In this document: piece after piece, positions 34,038 through 44,678 of the stretch
Layout of the letters: each line of letters opens with the position of its first letter
Numbering within the stretch: position 1 is the first letter of the stretch
Assembly (NCBI RefSeq): GCF_017776525.1
Contig: NZ_JACVEW010000006.1
Span: 1 to 64,000, forward strand
DNA from: Marinobacterium alkalitolerans
GTDB lineage: Bacteria; Pseudomonadota; Gammaproteobacteria; Pseudomonadales; Balneatricaceae
DNA: 64,000 nucleotides
Reading direction: 5' to 3'
The notes under the pieces: model-generated
What the model saw: only the letters and a program-made list of their open reading frames with translations
The model's database searches: none
Told to the model about the DNA's origin: nothing
Position numbers and translations under genes: made by a program

Positions 34038-35187
34038 CGGATGCCTCCAACAACTCTGCCACCGCATCAGCCGCACGCTCACTCGCGTTCTGGCGTAACT
34101 GATCACCAATACAGCCAAACACGCGCGCCAACCGGCGACGGTATTCTGTATCTTCGAGCGCACGGATTACCAGGGGCGCAAGCACTTCAGGCGTGACCCG
34201 GTCCTGCAGCACTTCAGGCACCATTTCCTCGCCTGCCAGCACGTTCGGCAACGAAATCCAGCGACTCTTGATCATGCGTGAATACAGGCTGTAAGTCAGC
34301 CCTGCCATGCGATAGGCCACAACCATGGGCTTCTGCAACAGGCAGGCTTCCAGTGTCGCCGTTCCTGACGCAATCAAAATGGCATCTGCAACCGCCATCA
34401 CCTCGCGGGAGCCCTGCAGGCACAGCGTCAGGTTGAGGTCCGAAAATTCAGCCTGAATCAACTGTTCCAGCTGTTCGTAACGGCGCTGGTTGGCAGCCGG
34501 CAAGACAAAGACAAGATCCGACCGCTCGGCCTGTAAGCGGCGCGCGGTCTCCAGAAAGGGGCGCGCCAGATATTTGATTTCACTGCCCCGACTGCCGGGC
34601 AAGAGTGCAACCATCCGGTGACCTTCTTCTCCAGTACCTCGATAGCGAGACCAGGCGGCATCAAAATCCACCTCTGCCGGAATGCTGTCAGCCAGCGGGT
34701 GGCCCACAAAGCGCAGATTCTGTCCGGTTGGCTGATACACCTCGGCTTCAAACGGAAACAGCGTCAGCAACAGGTCCGTGCTGTGTTTGATTTTGAAGAT
34801 GCGCTTGCGCTTCCAGGCCCATACGGAAGGGCTCACATAATGCACGGTGGGAATACCGGCCTGCTTCAGTTGACGCTCCATGCCCAGCGTAAAATCCGGC
34901 GCATCGATACCTATGAACAGGTCAGGCGGGTTGTTAATAAAGTGTTGAACCAGACGCTTTCGGGCCCTGAGCAGCTCCGGCAAGCGCCCCAGCACCTCCA
35001 CCAGTCCCATGACGGACAGGCGTTCAAGCGGATAAAGCGCGGTACAGCCTTCGGCCAGCATCAGCTCTCCGCCAATGCCTTCAAATTCAACCTGTGGATA
35101 ACGCTGACGCAGGGCCCGGATCAGCCCCGCTCCCAGAATATCGCCCGACGCCTCTCCCGCAACAATTCCAATTCGCAGAGGCCGCAT
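34024..35187 (-). CDS. lpxB: Lipid-A-disaccharide synthase
   Basis: A 387-residue GT19 glycosyltransferase that joins UDP-diacylglucosamine and lipid [21 protein letters not shown] at the N-terminus, [31 protein letters not shown] and PFEAEVY are the expected motifs. The ATG at 35187 (MRPLRIG) has GAGG five bases upstream and follows the lpxA stop; an upstream in-frame codon would overlap lpxA. Confidence 0.95.
   Translation of the reverse strand: MRPLRIGIVAGEASGDILGAGLIRALRQRYPQVEFEGIGGELMLAEGCTALYPLERLSVMGLVEVLGRLPELLRARKRLVQHFINNPPDLFIGIDAPDFTLGMERQLKQAGIPTVHYVSPSVWAWKRKRIFKIKHSTDLLLTLFPFEAEVYQPTGQNLRFVGHPLADSIPAEVDFDAAWSRYRGTGEEGHRMVALLPGSRGSEIKYLARPFLETARRLQAERSDLVFVLPAANQRRYEQLEQLIQAEFSDLNLTLCLQGSREVMAVADAILIASGTATLEACLLQKPMVVAYRMAGLTYSLYSRMIKSRWISLPNVLAGEEMVPEVLQDRVTPEVLAPLVIRALEDTEYRRRLARVFGCIGDQLRQNASERAADAVAELLEASVAEH
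34044..34048 (-). promoter_or_regulatory. Ribosome binding site deciding the rnhB TTG start
   Basis: GGAGG inside the lpxB 3' end stands six bases before the TTG at 34037, supporting this unusual start codon for rnhB. Confidence 0.7.
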
Positions 35188-35194
35188 GGCGACC

Positions 35195-35971
35195 TCAGCG
35201 GATGATGCCACGGGAAGAGTTTTCCAGTGAGTGAATCAGCGGCGCCACTTCTTCACAGCTCTGCTGCAGCACGCGCAACTCATCCAGCGCCTGCGCGACC
35301 GTGAGCCCCTTGCGGTAGATCAACTTGTACGCCTGTCGCAGCACCATAAGCGCATGCTTGGAAAAGCCCCGACGCTTCAAGCCTTCGAGGTTGATACCGT
35401 GCGGCTCAGCCGTATTGCCACTGGCCATGACGTAGGCGGGAATATCCTTGAGTACCACGGTACCGGCACCACACATGACATGGGCACCGATATGACAGAA
35501 CTGGTGCACGGCCGTAAACCCGCCCAGTATGGCGTGATCGCCCAGGTGCACATGCCCGGCCAGGGCTGCATTATTGGCCAGAATCACGTTATCCCCCACC
35601 ACACAGTCGTGCGCCACATGGGCATACGCCATCAGCAGGTTATGGCTGCCAATGCGTGTCACGCCCTGGTCCTGAACCGTGCCGCGGTGAATGGTGCAGC
35701 CTTCACGGATCACATTATGGTCACCGATCTCAAGCCGTGTGGGTTCACCGGCGTACTTCTTGTCCTGACACTCTTCGCCAACCGTCGCAAACTGGAAAAT
35801 CCGGTTGCCCTTCCCGATTCGGGTCGGGCCCTTGATCACGACGTGGGACTCGATGCGCGTACCGGCCCCGATTTCCACACCAGGTCCAATCAGCGTCCAG
35901 GGGCCGATTTCGACATCGTCGGCAATCGTGGCCGCGGGATCGACAATCGCTTGCGGGTGAATCAATGTCAC
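35195..35971 (-). CDS. lpxA: UDP-N-acetylglucosamine acyltransferase
   Basis: A 258-residue trimeric left-handed beta-helix enzyme, the first step of lipid A synthesis. Hexapeptide repeats run from residue 3 ([32 protein letters not shown]) to about 190. The catalytic His lies in the [15 protein letters not shown] segment. The ATG overlaps the fabZ stop as ATGA. Part of the fabZ-lpxA-lpxB lipid A unit. Confidence 0.97.
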   Translation of the reverse strand: MTLIHPQAIVDPAATIADDVEIGPWTLIGPGVEIGAGTRIESHVVIKGPTRIGKGNRIFQFATVGEECQDKKYAGEPTRLEIGDHNVIREGCTIHRGTVQDQGVTRIGSHNLLMAYAHVAHDCVVGDNVILANNAALAGHVHLGDHAILGGFTAVHQFCHIGAHVMCGAGTVVLKDIPAYVMASGNTAEPHGINLEGLKRRGFSKHALMVLRQAYKLIYRKGLTVAQALDELRVLQQSCEEVAPLIHSLENSSRGIIR

Positions 35972-36405
35972 ACCTTTCTATCTGCACAAAGGATGGTTGC
36001 ACTGCTGACGGTGTCACCTTCCACGCTGGCACGAACGTCAAACTTCCAGATACCACGACGCTCGGAAATGACCTTGGCTTCCAGCTTCAATTGATCACCC
36101 GGGACCACCGGACGCTTGAAGCGCAGGTTGTCGGCACCTACGAAGTAATAGATGGAACCGTCTTCAGGCCCCTTGTTCATGGTTTTGAAGCCCAATACAC
36201 CGGCGGCCTGCGCCATGGCTTCAACAATCAACACACCCGGCATGACCGGGTGATCCGGAAAATGGCCGTTAAAGAAAGGCTCGTTGACCGTCACGTTCTT
36301 GATTGCGGTGATCGACTCACCCGGCTCCAGAGCCACGACCCGGTCCACCAGCAAAAAAGGATAACGGTGGGGCAGGTATTTCCGGATCTCTTTAACATCC
36401 ATCAT
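35968..36405 (-). CDS. fabZ: 3-hydroxyacyl-ACP dehydratase FabZ
   Basis: A 145-residue hot-dog dehydratase of fatty acid elongation. [13 protein letters not shown] is followed by the active-site H48 ([14 protein letters not shown]) and E62 (LIVEAMAQ). The start at MMDVKEI gives the family length and overlaps the lpxD end by 14 bases; upstream in-frame codons lie in lpxD. Confidence 0.96.
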   Translation of the reverse strand: MMDVKEIRKYLPHRYPFLLVDRVVALEPGESITAIKNVTVNEPFFNGHFPDHPVMPGVLIVEAMAQAAGVLGFKTMNKGPEDGSIYYFVGADNLRFKRPVVPGDQLKLEAKVISERRGIWKFDVRASVEGDTVSSATILCADRKV

Positions 36406-37447
36406 GTTTTTGACCTTCAGTAGAATGCTGTTCTCTAGCCTGTTCCAGTTTACGTACTCGCTGCGCCAGTTCATCCAGCTGACGGAAGCGAACCACATTG
36501 CGTTTCCATTGCCTATGTGGCTCCAGACCCGTGCCGGAAGAGTACACGCCAGGCTGTTTGATCGACCGACTGACCAGCGTCATGGCCGTAATATGGGTAT
36601 CATCGGCGATTTCCAGGTGACCTGTAATGCCGGACAAGCCCGCAATTGTGCAGCGCTCGCCAATTCTAGTGCTTCCTGCCACCGCGGTACAGCCCGCCAT
36701 GGCGGTATCCCGACCGATGCTCACGTTGTGCGCAACCTGAATCTGGTTATCCAGCTTAACGCCCGCTTCAATGCAGGTATCATCCAGTGCGCCACGGTCG
36801 ATGGTCACACCTGCCCCGATTTCAACACGATCACCGATCACAACCCCGCCCAGCTGGCAGATCTTTTCCCAGCCAGTATCAGAGCGCGCAAAGCCAAAAC
36901 CATCGCTGCCGATCACGGCCCCGCTGTGGATCAGCACATCAGTGCCGATTCGGACGTTGGGGTACAGCGTCACGTTGGCCTCCAGGCGGCTCCTGTCACC
37001 CACCCGGGCGTCGCGCCCCACCACGGAACCCGGACCAATCACCACGCAATCACCAATATCGGCCCCGCTTTCAATCACGGCATGAGGCCCGATTTCGGCT
37101 GTCGCAGCAACTCGAGCGCCCGGATCAATCACCGCTGTCGGGTGCACACCAGCCTTGACAGCAGGGCGCCAGTCAAACAGCTGGCTGGCGCGTGCAAAGG
37201 CCAGATAGGGGTCTTCAACCTCAATGCAGGCTACCGGGCATTGATCGCGGAATTCCGGCGACACCAGCACGGCACCTGCGCGCGTACTGTGCAGGTCGCT
37301 CAGATAACGTGCATTAGCGAAAAAGGAAAGTGAATCGGGGCCTGCCGACTTCAATGTCGACAGGCCCCTGATCCGTTTGGCCGGATTACCTGACAGGTTG
37401 CCTCCCAGCCGGGCGGCCAACTCTGACAACTGATAGGTATTGTGCAT
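36392..37447 (-). CDS. lpxD: UDP-3-O-acyl-glucosamine N-acyltransferase
   Basis: A 351-residue trimeric acyltransferase of lipid A synthesis. It has an N-terminal uridine-binding domain (about 1-100), hexapeptide repeats ([24 protein letters not shown] onward) with the catalytic His in VAHNVSIG, and a C-terminal helix. ATG 37447 is preferred; a TTG two codons earlier is also in frame. The C-terminal end (KHDGC) overlaps fabZ. Confidence 0.95.
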   Translation of the reverse strand: MHNTYQLSELAARLGGNLSGNPAKRIRGLSTLKSAGPDSLSFFANARYLSDLHSTRAGAVLVSPEFRDQCPVACIEVEDPYLAFARASQLFDWRPAVKAGVHPTAVIDPGARVAATAEIGPHAVIESGADIGDCVVIGPGSVVGRDARVGDRSRLEANVTLYPNVRIGTDVLIHSGAVIGSDGFGFARSDTGWEKICQLGGVVIGDRVEIGAGVTIDRGALDDTCIEAGVKLDNQIQVAHNVSIGRDTAMAGCTAVAGSTRIGERCTIAGLSGITGHLEIADDTHITAMTLVSRSIKQPGVYSSGTGLEPHRQWKRNVVRFRQLDELAQRVRKLEQAREQHSTEGQKHDGC

Positions 37448-37456
37448 ACCCAACTG

Positions 37457-37954
37457 TTACTGCTGGTTCAGAAGGTCAATCACACGAGAAGTCAGATCGG
37501 CAGACTCTGCAGTGTAGACGGTCGCTTGTTTGGACAAAATGACATCGTAGCCTTCTGATTCGATCAGGGAGCGGATCGCCTTATCCAACCGCGGTCGCAT
37601 TTCAGCAAAGAAAGCCTTCTCACGCTCACCGCGCTGCTGCTGCAGCGCCTGCCCACGACGCTGGTATTCGCCAAATGCCTTCTGGAACTGCATCCGCATC
37701 TGTTTCAGGTCATCTTCCGATGCAAGACCGGCATTTTTTTGCAGCTTGTCACGCAACTCACGCGCCTGTTTTTCCAGGGAAACCAGCTGCTTTTCGTCGT
37801 CTGCGAACTCCTTCTTCAACTCTTCTCGAAAGCTTTGTGCTGCATCTGAACTGAGCAAAGCTTCTTCCACACCGAGAACCGCCACCTTTTCAGCCATAAC
37901 CTGTGAACTGAACAGTACCAATACAAATGCGGCAACTCGCGTAAAGTAATTCAT
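37457..37954 (-). CDS. ompH: Periplasmic chaperone Skp/OmpH
   Basis: A 165-residue protein with a Sec signal peptide ending at about VMA-EK (residue 22), then a charged, Gln/Lys-rich coiled-coil body typical of Skp (KKEFADDEKQLVSLEKQARELRDKLQ) and a C-terminal beta strand (GYDVILSKQATVY). It carries unfolded outer-membrane proteins through the periplasm to BamA, encoded next door. Confidence 0.93.
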   Translation of the reverse strand: MNYFTRVAAFVLVLFSSQVMAEKVAVLGVEEALLSSDAAQSFREELKKEFADDEKQLVSLEKQARELRDKLQKNAGLASEDDLKQMRMQFQKAFGEYQRRGQALQQQRGEREKAFFAEMRPRLDKAIRSLIESEGYDVILSKQATVYTAESADLTSRVIDLLNQQ

Positions 37955-37963
37955 ACAATCTCC

Positions 37964-40273
37964 TTAGAACGTCTGGCCCAGTGCGAACTGGAATACTTCA
38001 GTATCATCATCGTCCTTGTCGTTTAGTGGCATACCCAACGAAATCGACAACGGACCAATTGGGGTCAGCCAGCTAACCCCAAGCCCAACGGAGTACCTCA
38101 GATCTCCAAGATCTACCTTATTGTCACAGCTGGCCTGGCTGCTCAAGCAGTCAGTGGAATAGACGTTACCAGCGTCCATAAATACCAGACTGCGCCAAGC
38201 GCTTTTATCCCCTACAAAGGGCATCGGGAAAATAAGTTCGGCACTGCCGGTCATCAACAGGTTGCCCCCGAATGGATCACCGTTGGAATCCTGCGGCCCA
38301 AGCGAGTTATTGGCAAAACCTCTCACATTTTTCAAACCACCCGCATAAAAATGTTTAAAGAACGGGTAAGCATTGTCACCAAAGCTGTCGCCATACCCCA
38401 GACGGCCTCGCAGTCCAACAACCCAGGTTTCATCATCATTCATGGGTTGGTACCACTTATTCCGGTAGTTAGCCTGCATATAGGCCAAGTCACTTCCCGG
38501 AATGGAAATCTCTACGGATGCCCCCTGTGCATAACCGCGGGTGGGGAAGAACCCACGGTTCAAGCGGTTATCGCTCCAACCAGCCGTTAGTTTCCAGTTA
38601 AGGAAATTATTACCTTCCTTATCAATATAATCTCTTACTTCCTGAGCGGTCTGAGGGAACGTATTCAGTTTGATAAACTCGATATCACCGCTGAAGCTCA
38701 AACGCTGGTAGTCATCAATTGGGTAGCCGAAGGTAACACCGCCACCCGCTTCATCGGCCGTGTAGGAGCTGATGTCATCTTCCTCGTAATCGCGCTCGCG
38801 GAAGTAGACATCAAACCCTCGGCTGACGCCATCAACGGTGTAGTAGGGGTCCAGGTAGTTGAAGCTGTATTCAGTCCGGGTGGAACTATTCGATATATTG
38901 AAGCCAACCTTCTTGCCGCTGCCGAGGAAGTTATCCTGCTGCCCCCCCAGGTCGACAATGATGCCATCGTTCTGTGAGAAGCCGATACTGGCCGTAAACT
39001 GGCCGGACTGCTGCTCTTCAACCGTATACTCCAGGTCCACCTGATCATCGGTACCGGGTACGGGGCGTGTTTCCACGTTGACCGTCTTGAAGTAGCCGGT
39101 CTTGTCCAGGCGGGTCTTGGAACGTTCGATGTCACGCGTTGATGCGATACCGGCTTCCATCTGCTCCAGCTCACGGCGGACGACCTCGTCGGCGGTACGG
39201 GTATTCCCCTTGATGCTGATCCGGCGCACGTAGGTCCGTTTACCCGGCTCAAGGAAGTACTTGACCGACACGGTATTGTCATCGTGCAACTCGGGCACCG
39301 GGCTCACGTTGGCAAACATGTACCCCTCATCGCCCAGCAGGCGTACCAGCTTATCCTGGCTCCGTGTCATTTTTTCACGCGAGAAAATCTGCCCCGGCTC
39401 CAGCGTAATGGCACTTTCCAGCACATCCTGAGGCACGACCATTTCACCGGCGACTGATACGTCTCGTACGCTGAACTGCTCGCCTTCGGAGATGCTGACG
39501 GTGATATAGATATTTTCCTTGTCAGGCGTAATGGATACCTGAGCGGAGTCGATACTGAAATTGGCATAGCCGTGGTCGAAGTACCAGGAGCGCAGGCGCT
39601 CCAGGTCACCCGTCATCTTTTCTCGGGCGTATTGGCCATCCTTGGTGTAGAAAGACCAGAAGTTGGGCAACTTGAGGCTAAACAGCTCTTTCAGCTCTTC
39701 ATCGGTAAACACCGTATTACCGACGATATTGATGTGCTGAATGGTCGATTCCTGACCTTCGTTGATGTTGATATTGAGCTGAACACGGTTACCGGAGAGC
39801 GGCTCCACATCCGTGGTAATATTGGCACCGTAGCGGCCCTGAGAGGTGTAGACACGCAGCAGATCCAGGCGAATCTGGTCCAGCGCTGCGCGGCGGAAGA
39901 CATCACCTTCCTGCAAGCCTGACTGTTTCAGACCCGCCAGCAACTGCTCTTCCTTGATGATATCGTTGCCCTCAATGTTGATCAGCGCAACCGAGGGGCG
40001 TTCCTTCAGCTTCAGCACCAGCACGTCGCCCGTGCGCTCGACCTCGATATCGGCAAAATAGCCGGAGCCGAACAGCTCACGTACTGCATCAGACAACTGG
40101 TCACGAGTCAGGCTGTCACCGGCGTTGACGGGAAAGTGACGAAACACGATTCCCGGCTCTACCCTCTGCAGGCCTTCCAGCTGTATGTCATTAACCTCAA
40201 ACGGGAGTGCCGCAGCTTGCGCCTGCGCCATCCATAGCATCGATACGAAAAACAGACCCAGCTTGCGTTTCAT
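37964..40273 (-). CDS. bamA: Outer-membrane assembly factor BamA
   Basis: A 769-residue Omp85 protein. After a signal peptide (cleavage after AQAQA, about residue 20) come five POTRA domains (about 24-420) and a C-terminal beta-barrel ending in FQFALGQTF with the terminal Phe. The barrel holds a KNVRGFANNSLGP segment, the conserved VRGF/Y lid motif. It inserts outer-membrane proteins and is encoded between rseP and ompH as in relatives. Confidence 0.97.
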   Translation of the reverse strand: MKRKLGLFFVSMLWMAQAQAAALPFEVNDIQLEGLQRVEPGIVFRHFPVNAGDSLTRDQLSDAVRELFGSGYFADIEVERTGDVLVLKLKERPSVALINIEGNDIIKEEQLLAGLKQSGLQEGDVFRRAALDQIRLDLLRVYTSQGRYGANITTDVEPLSGNRVQLNININEGQESTIQHINIVGNTVFTDEELKELFSLKLPNFWSFYTKDGQYAREKMTGDLERLRSWYFDHGYANFSIDSAQVSITPDKENIYITVSISEGEQFSVRDVSVAGEMVVPQDVLESAITLEPGQIFSREKMTRSQDKLVRLLGDEGYMFANVSPVPELHDDNTVSVKYFLEPGKRTYVRRISIKGNTRTADEVVRRELEQMEAGIASTRDIERSKTRLDKTGYFKTVNVETRPVPGTDDQVDLEYTVEEQQSGQFTASIGFSQNDGIIVDLGGQQDNFLGSGKKVGFNISNSSTRTEYSFNYLDPYYTVDGVSRGFDVYFRERDYEEDDISSYTADEAGGGVTFGYPIDDYQRLSFSGDIEFIKLNTFPQTAQEVRDYIDKEGNNFLNWKLTAGWSDNRLNRGFFPTRGYAQGASVEISIPGSDLAYMQANYRNKWYQPMNDDETWVVGLRGRLGYGDSFGDNAYPFFKHFYAGGLKNVRGFANNSLGPQDSNGDPFGGNLLMTGSAELIFPMPFVGDKSAWRSLVFMDAGNVYSTDCLSSQASCDNKVDLGDLRYSVGLGVSWLTPIGPLSISLGMPLNDKDDDDTEVFQFALGQTF

Positions 40274-40321
40274 GCAGTACTTCTTACTTATATGGCTAAC
40301 TGATAGGAAAACTGGCTCACG

Positions 40322-41680
40322 TCAGAATAACCGGGCCAGATCATTGACGATGGCCAAGGCCATCAGGCTGAACAACAACGCCATGCCAATTCTCAATCCC
40401 AGCATCTGCACCTGCTCACTGACGGGACGTCCCCGCACCAGCTCAACGGCGTAGTACAGCAGGTGACCTCCATCCAGCATCGGTATCGGCAGCAGGTTCA
40501 GCACGCCGAGACTGACACTCAGATAGGCCAGAAAACTGATGAACGACTCCAGCCCCGAAGCGGCCGAAGTTCCCGCCACTTTAGCAATGGTTATCGGGCC
40601 ACTCAAGTTTTTTACCGAGATGACCCCGGCGATCATTTTACCGATTGACTCCAGCGTCAAGCCAATCATCTGACCTGTCTTCTCCACACCGGCTACCAAA
40701 GCCTCCACAGGGCCATAGCTCAGCGTTCGCTGCATATCGGCAGGCATTTCAAAGGGCGCAACCCCCGCCCCTATGTAGCCTTTTACTGCGCCATCCGGCA
40801 TCTCTCGGCGTCCCGGCACCAGCACCAGCGACCGCTCCTGTCCCTGCCGCTCAATCATCAGGTCCAGTCGTGTATCCGGTGAGGCCTGAATGACCTCAAC
40901 CAGTGCCAGCCAGTCACCAATGGGCTCGCCATTGACGGAGAGGATTCTGTCACCACTTTCAAGGCCCGCTGCCACTGCCGCCCCATCAGGCAACAACTGA
41001 CCGATAATCGGCGGCACTTCCGGGCGCCAGGGCCGAATACCAACCGCCGTCAGGGGCGACTCTCGCTCAAGATCCACATCCCACTGCTCGATGGGGACAC
41101 GATAGGTACGGGCCACGCCACGGGCAGGCTCGCCCACCGTCATTTCGATGGCGCCGGTTTCGCCTACATGGGAGGCCAGACGAAGATTGATTTCGTTCCA
41201 GGACTGTACCTCACGCCCGTCAACCGCCAGCACTTCCTGCTGAGCCGGAACAGAGGCACGATCAGCCGGGGACCCCGGTACAATTTCACCAATAACCGGG
41301 ACGACAACACTGATACCGGACAAAAACAGCAGCGCGTAGGCCAGAACAGCAAAGGCCAGGTTGACCAGCGGGCCAGCCGCCACGATGGCGATGCGCTGAT
41401 AAACGGACTTGTTGTTGAAGGCCTGGTCCCGCAGCGATTCGGGCACATCCCCTTCGCGCTCATCCAGCATCCGGACGTACCCACCCAAGGGAATGGCGGC
41501 GATGGCGTACTCGGTCCCGTCACGCCCTTTACGCATCCAGATGGGGCGACCAAACCCCACTGAAAAGCGCAGCACCTTGACCCCACAACGGCGGGCAACC
41601 CAGAAATGCCCCCACTCATGGATCGTCACCAGCACGCCCAGCGCGACCAGAGTCGCCAACAATGTCTGCAACAGGTCCAT
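40322..41680 (-). CDS. rseP: RIP metalloprotease RseP
   Basis: A 452-residue inner-membrane site-2 protease that cuts RseA to release the envelope stress sigma factor. HEWGH at residues 21-25 provides zinc ligands, two PDZ domains follow (PVIGEIVPGSPADRASV and LPDGAAVAAGLESGDRILSVNG), and the second zinc motif is PIPMLDGGHLLYY near residue 400. dxr normally lies between this gene and cdsA but is absent here. Confidence 0.96.
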   Translation of the reverse strand: MDLLQTLLATLVALGVLVTIHEWGHFWVARRCGVKVLRFSVGFGRPIWMRKGRDGTEYAIAAIPLGGYVRMLDEREGDVPESLRDQAFNNKSVYQRIAIVAAGPLVNLAFAVLAYALLFLSGISVVVPVIGEIVPGSPADRASVPAQQEVLAVDGREVQSWNEINLRLASHVGETGAIEMTVGEPARGVARTYRVPIEQWDVDLERESPLTAVGIRPWRPEVPPIIGQLLPDGAAVAAGLESGDRILSVNGEPIGDWLALVEVIQASPDTRLDLMIERQGQERSLVLVPGRREMPDGAVKGYIGAGVAPFEMPADMQRTLSYGPVEALVAGVEKTGQMIGLTLESIGKMIAGVISVKNLSGPITIAKVAGTSAASGLESFISFLAYLSVSLGVLNLLPIPMLDGGHLLYYAVELVRGRPVSEQVQMLGLRIGMALLFSLMALAIVNDLARLF

Positions 41681-41687
41681 CGGCTTG

Positions 41688-42491
41688 TCAGATACCCCAA
41701 ATCAACGTCAGTCCGACTGCAAAAACAGGCGCAGCTGCCGTAAGACTGTCGATACGATCAAGCACGCCACCATGCCCGGGCAACAGCCGACCACTGTCCT
41801 TGATGCCCCGTTCACGCTTGAGCATGCTTTCCAGCAGATCGCCCAGCACAGAGGCCAGGCCAGTCAGCAGCGCCAGCACTGTCAGTTGGACGGTTGCAAC
41901 AAACGGGAGTTCCAGCCAAAGCGAAAAAGCCAGCCCGATCAGTACACAGGTGACAAGCCCGCCCCAGAGCCCCTCGCGAGTCTTGCCGGGGCTTACGGCC
42001 GGCAGAAGCTTGTTGCGACCAAAGCTCTTGCCCGCCGCATAGGCACCGATATCGGCCCCCCAAACCAGCAGCAGGAGCATCAACAAGAAGGCCAGACCTC
42101 CCTCATTATCTCGCACGGCCAGCATCGCATACCAGGCGGGCACCAGAGCCAGAAGACCAAACAGAATACGCATGGGGTTTTCGCAGAAGCGGGCACTGAC
42201 GGGGTACTTCAGCACCAGCAGGAGCGCTGCACACCAGAATGCAACGGCAAGCCATACAGCCAGCTGCGCCAGCACAGGCGAGGCCATCAGCCCCCACATC
42301 GCTGCCGCCATAACACCCAACAGCAGGACACTGCCACGCGCAGACAGACGGCACAGGTTGGCCCATTCAAGACCCCCGTAGCAGAATACGGCACCCAACA
42401 CCCAGGCAAGCCAGTACTGTGGCAGCAGGAACAGGGCCGCCAATGCCAGAGGGGCAAGCAGGGCAGCGGTCAGAATGCGTTGCTTCAGCAC
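41688..42491 (-). CDS. cdsA: Phosphatidate cytidylyltransferase
   Basis: A 267-residue inner-membrane enzyme with about eight hydrophobic segments that makes CDP-diacylglycerol. The C-terminal signature SxxKRxxxxKDxxxxxPGHGGxxDRxDS is seen as SMLKRERGIKDSGRLLPGHG followed by GVLDRIDSL. The GTG start overlaps uppS by 7 bases. Confidence 0.95.
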   Translation of the reverse strand: MLKQRILTAALLAPLALAALFLLPQYWLAWVLGAVFCYGGLEWANLCRLSARGSVLLLGVMAAAMWGLMASPVLAQLAVWLAVAFWCAALLLVLKYPVSARFCENPMRILFGLLALVPAWYAMLAVRDNEGGLAFLLMLLLLVWGADIGAYAAGKSFGRNKLLPAVSPGKTREGLWGGLVTCVLIGLAFSLWLELPFVATVQLTVLALLTGLASVLGDLLESMLKRERGIKDSGRLLPGHGGVLDRIDSLTAAAPVFAVGLTLIWGI

Positions 42492-43249
42492 GACTGGTCG
42501 GCCTCCACCTGTTCACTGGTGCGACCAAACCGGCGTTCACGCGTCAGGAATGACTGGATGGCCTCCATCATCTGGGCCTTGCCAAACTCGGGCCAAAAAC
42601 AGGGGGCGAAGTACAGCTCGGTATAAGCAAGCTGCCAGATCAGGAAATTACTGATCCGCTGCTCACCACCGGTGCGAATACAGAGGTCAGGCGCAGGCAG
42701 GTCGGATAGCGCCATTTCACGTCCCAGCAGCTCTTCATCGATATCCGCAGGGTCCAGCTCACCGGCCTGACAGCGCTGCGCCAGTCGACGCGCCGCTTCC
42801 GTGATATCCCAGCGCCCACCGTAGTTGGCGGCGATATTCAGACACAGCCCGGTGTTATCGGCGGTTTCAGCTTCTGCTTCACGAATTCGCGCCTGCAGCT
42901 CCGGACTGAAGCGACTGATGTCGCCAATGATGCGCAGACGGATGTTGTGCCGCGCCAGCTTTCGCACCTCGTTATTGAGGGCGCGCATGAACAGCTGCAT
43001 CAACCCCTTTACTTCCAGCGCGGGCCGTTTCCAGTTTTCACTACTGAAAGCAAATAACGTCAGTGCCTCGACACCCTGCTCCACGCAGCACTCAATGACG
43101 GCACGAACACTGTCGACACCTGCCTTGTGGCCCGCAAGCCCGGGCAGGTGGCGCTGCTTGGCCCAGCGGTTGTTGCCATCCATGATAATAGCGATGTGCC
43201 GAGGCATACTGCGCCCCGGCGGTATGGTCAATTGCTGATCAGAAGCCAT
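42485..43249 (-). CDS. uppS: Undecaprenyl diphosphate synthase
   Basis: A 254-residue cis-prenyltransferase making the C55 carrier lipid used for peptidoglycan and O-antigen. The motif IAIIMDGNNRWAKQRHLPG contains the catalytic Asp. TLFAFSSENWKRP and DLCIRTGGEQRISNFLIWQLAYTELYF are present. Its isoprenoid precursors must come from a pathway whose usual local genes (ispD, ispF, dxr) are missing here. Confidence 0.97.
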   Translation of the reverse strand: MASDQQLTIPPGRSMPRHIAIIMDGNNRWAKQRHLPGLAGHKAGVDSVRAVIECCVEQGVEALTLFAFSSENWKRPALEVKGLMQLFMRALNNEVRKLARHNIRLRIIGDISRFSPELQARIREAEAETADNTGLCLNIAANYGGRWDITEAARRLAQRCQAGELDPADIDEELLGREMALSDLPAPDLCIRTGGEQRISNFLIWQLAYTELYFAPCFWPEFGKAQMMEAIQSFLTRERRFGRTSEQVEADQSC

Positions 43250-43284
43250 GCAGATCCGTAGCGGGGCACGCCCCGCCTGTCAGG

Positions 43285-43842
43285 TTAGATTTCCATCAGG
43301 TCTTTTTCTTTTTGTGCCAGCAGGCTGTCCACCTCACCCACATACTTGTCAGTCAGCTTCTGAACCTGATCTTCGCCGCGACGGCTGTCATCTTCGGAAA
43401 TATCCTTCTCCTTCAGAAGGTCCTTGATGTCCCCATTGGCATCACGGCGAATATTGCGGATCGCAACACGGGCATTCTCGGCTTCGGCGCGCGCCTGGCG
43501 AATGTAGCCCTTACGGGTTTCTTCAGTCAGCGGCGGCATGGGCACACGGATCACATCACCCGCCGTACTGGGGTTGAGGCCCAGGTCAGACTTCATGATC
43601 GCCTTTTCAATATCCCCAACCACTTTCTTTTCCCAGGGAATGATGGTCAGGGTACGTGCGTCTTCAACCGACACGTTGGCAACCTGCTGGATCGGCACAT
43701 CAGAGCCATAGTAAGAAACAGTGATCGAGTCCAGAATGCTGGGGTGTGCACGCCCGGTACGGATCTTTTTGAAGTTCTCTACCAGGGAATCAACACTTTT
43801 CTGCATGCGGCTGTCCGCATCATTTGTAATCTCATTAATCAT
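43285..43842 (-). CDS. frr: Ribosome recycling factor
   Basis: A 185-residue protein that splits post-termination ribosomes together with [32 protein letters not shown] near the start and [25 protein letters not shown] in the C-terminal half are typical of RRF domain I. The ATG at 43842 overlaps the pyrH end by 8 bases; ten upstream in-frame codons lie in pyrH. Confidence 0.97.
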   Translation of the reverse strand: MINEITNDADSRMQKSVDSLVENFKKIRTGRAHPSILDSITVSYYGSDVPIQQVANVSVEDARTLTIIPWEKKVVGDIEKAIMKSDLGLNPSTAGDVIRVPMPPLTEETRKGYIRQARAEAENARVAIRNIRRDANGDIKDLLKEKDISEDDSRRGEDQVQKLTDKYVGEVDSLLAQKEKDLMEI

Positions 43843-44590
43843 TGTTTTCTCCAGCCGTTGAGCCGCTATCAATCAGAGTTCCTTCATCACCGCCAACCAC
43901 GAGGTTTACCAGTGCGCCCGGCTTGTTCATATTGAACACCCGCACCGGCATGTCATGATCGCGTGTCAGACAGATGGCTGTCATATCCATAACACCCAGC
44001 TGTCGCTCAAGCACCTCATCAAATGTCAGGTGCGAATAACGGGTAGCTTCAGGGTCTTTCATCGGGTCTGCCGTGAAAACACCGTCAACCTTGGTTGCCT
44101 TGAGAACCACATCCGCTTCGATCTCGATACCGCGCAAGCAGGCGGCAGAGTCTGTCGTAAAAAACGGATTACCGGTTCCGGCAGAAAAAATCACTACATC
44201 ACCCTGGTTCAGATAACGCAGGGCATTACGGCGGTCATACTGATCGACCACACCGCTCATCGGGATAGCCGACATGACACGCGTGGCAATATTACAGCGC
44301 TCCAGCGCATCTCGCATCGCCAGTGCGTTCATCACGGTGGCCAGCATTCCCATGTGATCACCGGTCACCCTGTCCAGGCCCGCAGCACTCAGCGCCGCGC
44401 CACGAAACAGGTTACCCCCGCCGATCACCATACCCACCTGGACACCAATACCCACCAGCTGCCCGATTTCGAGCGCCATACGGTTGAGCACCTTGGGATC
44501 AATCCCGAAGTTCTCATCCCCCATCAAGGCTTCACCGCTCAGCTTCAGCAGCAGTCGCTTGTATCTGGATTGTTTATCAGTGGCAGGCAT
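43835..44590 (-). CDS. pyrH: UMP kinase
   Basis: A 251-residue amino-acid-kinase-fold enzyme that phosphorylates [24 protein letters not shown] and [11 protein letters not shown] form the nucleotide site, and the central [16 protein letters not shown] is the family motif. The start is the ATG of [12 protein letters not shown]; the frame upstream has no family similarity. Confidence 0.96.
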   Translation of the reverse strand: MPATDKQSRYKRLLLKLSGEALMGDENFGIDPKVLNRMALEIGQLVGIGVQVGMVIGGGNLFRGAALSAAGLDRVTGDHMGMLATVMNALAMRDALERCNIATRVMSAIPMSGVVDQYDRRNALRYLNQGDVVIFSAGTGNPFFTTDSAACLRGIEIEADVVLKATKVDGVFTADPMKDPEATRYSHLTFDEVLERQLGVMDMTAICLTRDHDMPVRVFNMNKPGALVNLVVGGDEGTLIDSGSTAGENND

Positions 44591-44633
44591 GTTCAGTCTC
44601 CGCGCGGACGAAATGGCAAAAGTGTAGCAGGAA

Positions 44634-44663
44634 AGCAAACGGCCGGGCAGAGAAGCCCGACCG
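44634..44663 (-). terminator. Rho-independent terminator after tsf
   Basis: On the minus strand CGGTCGGGC, loop TTCTCT and GCCCGGCCG form a 9-bp stem with one G-U pair (44640-44663), followed by TTTGCTTT. It lies between tsf and pyrH and probably ends the rpsB-tsf transcript. Confidence 0.65.
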
Positions 44664-44678
44664 AGGGGCGTTGCGCAA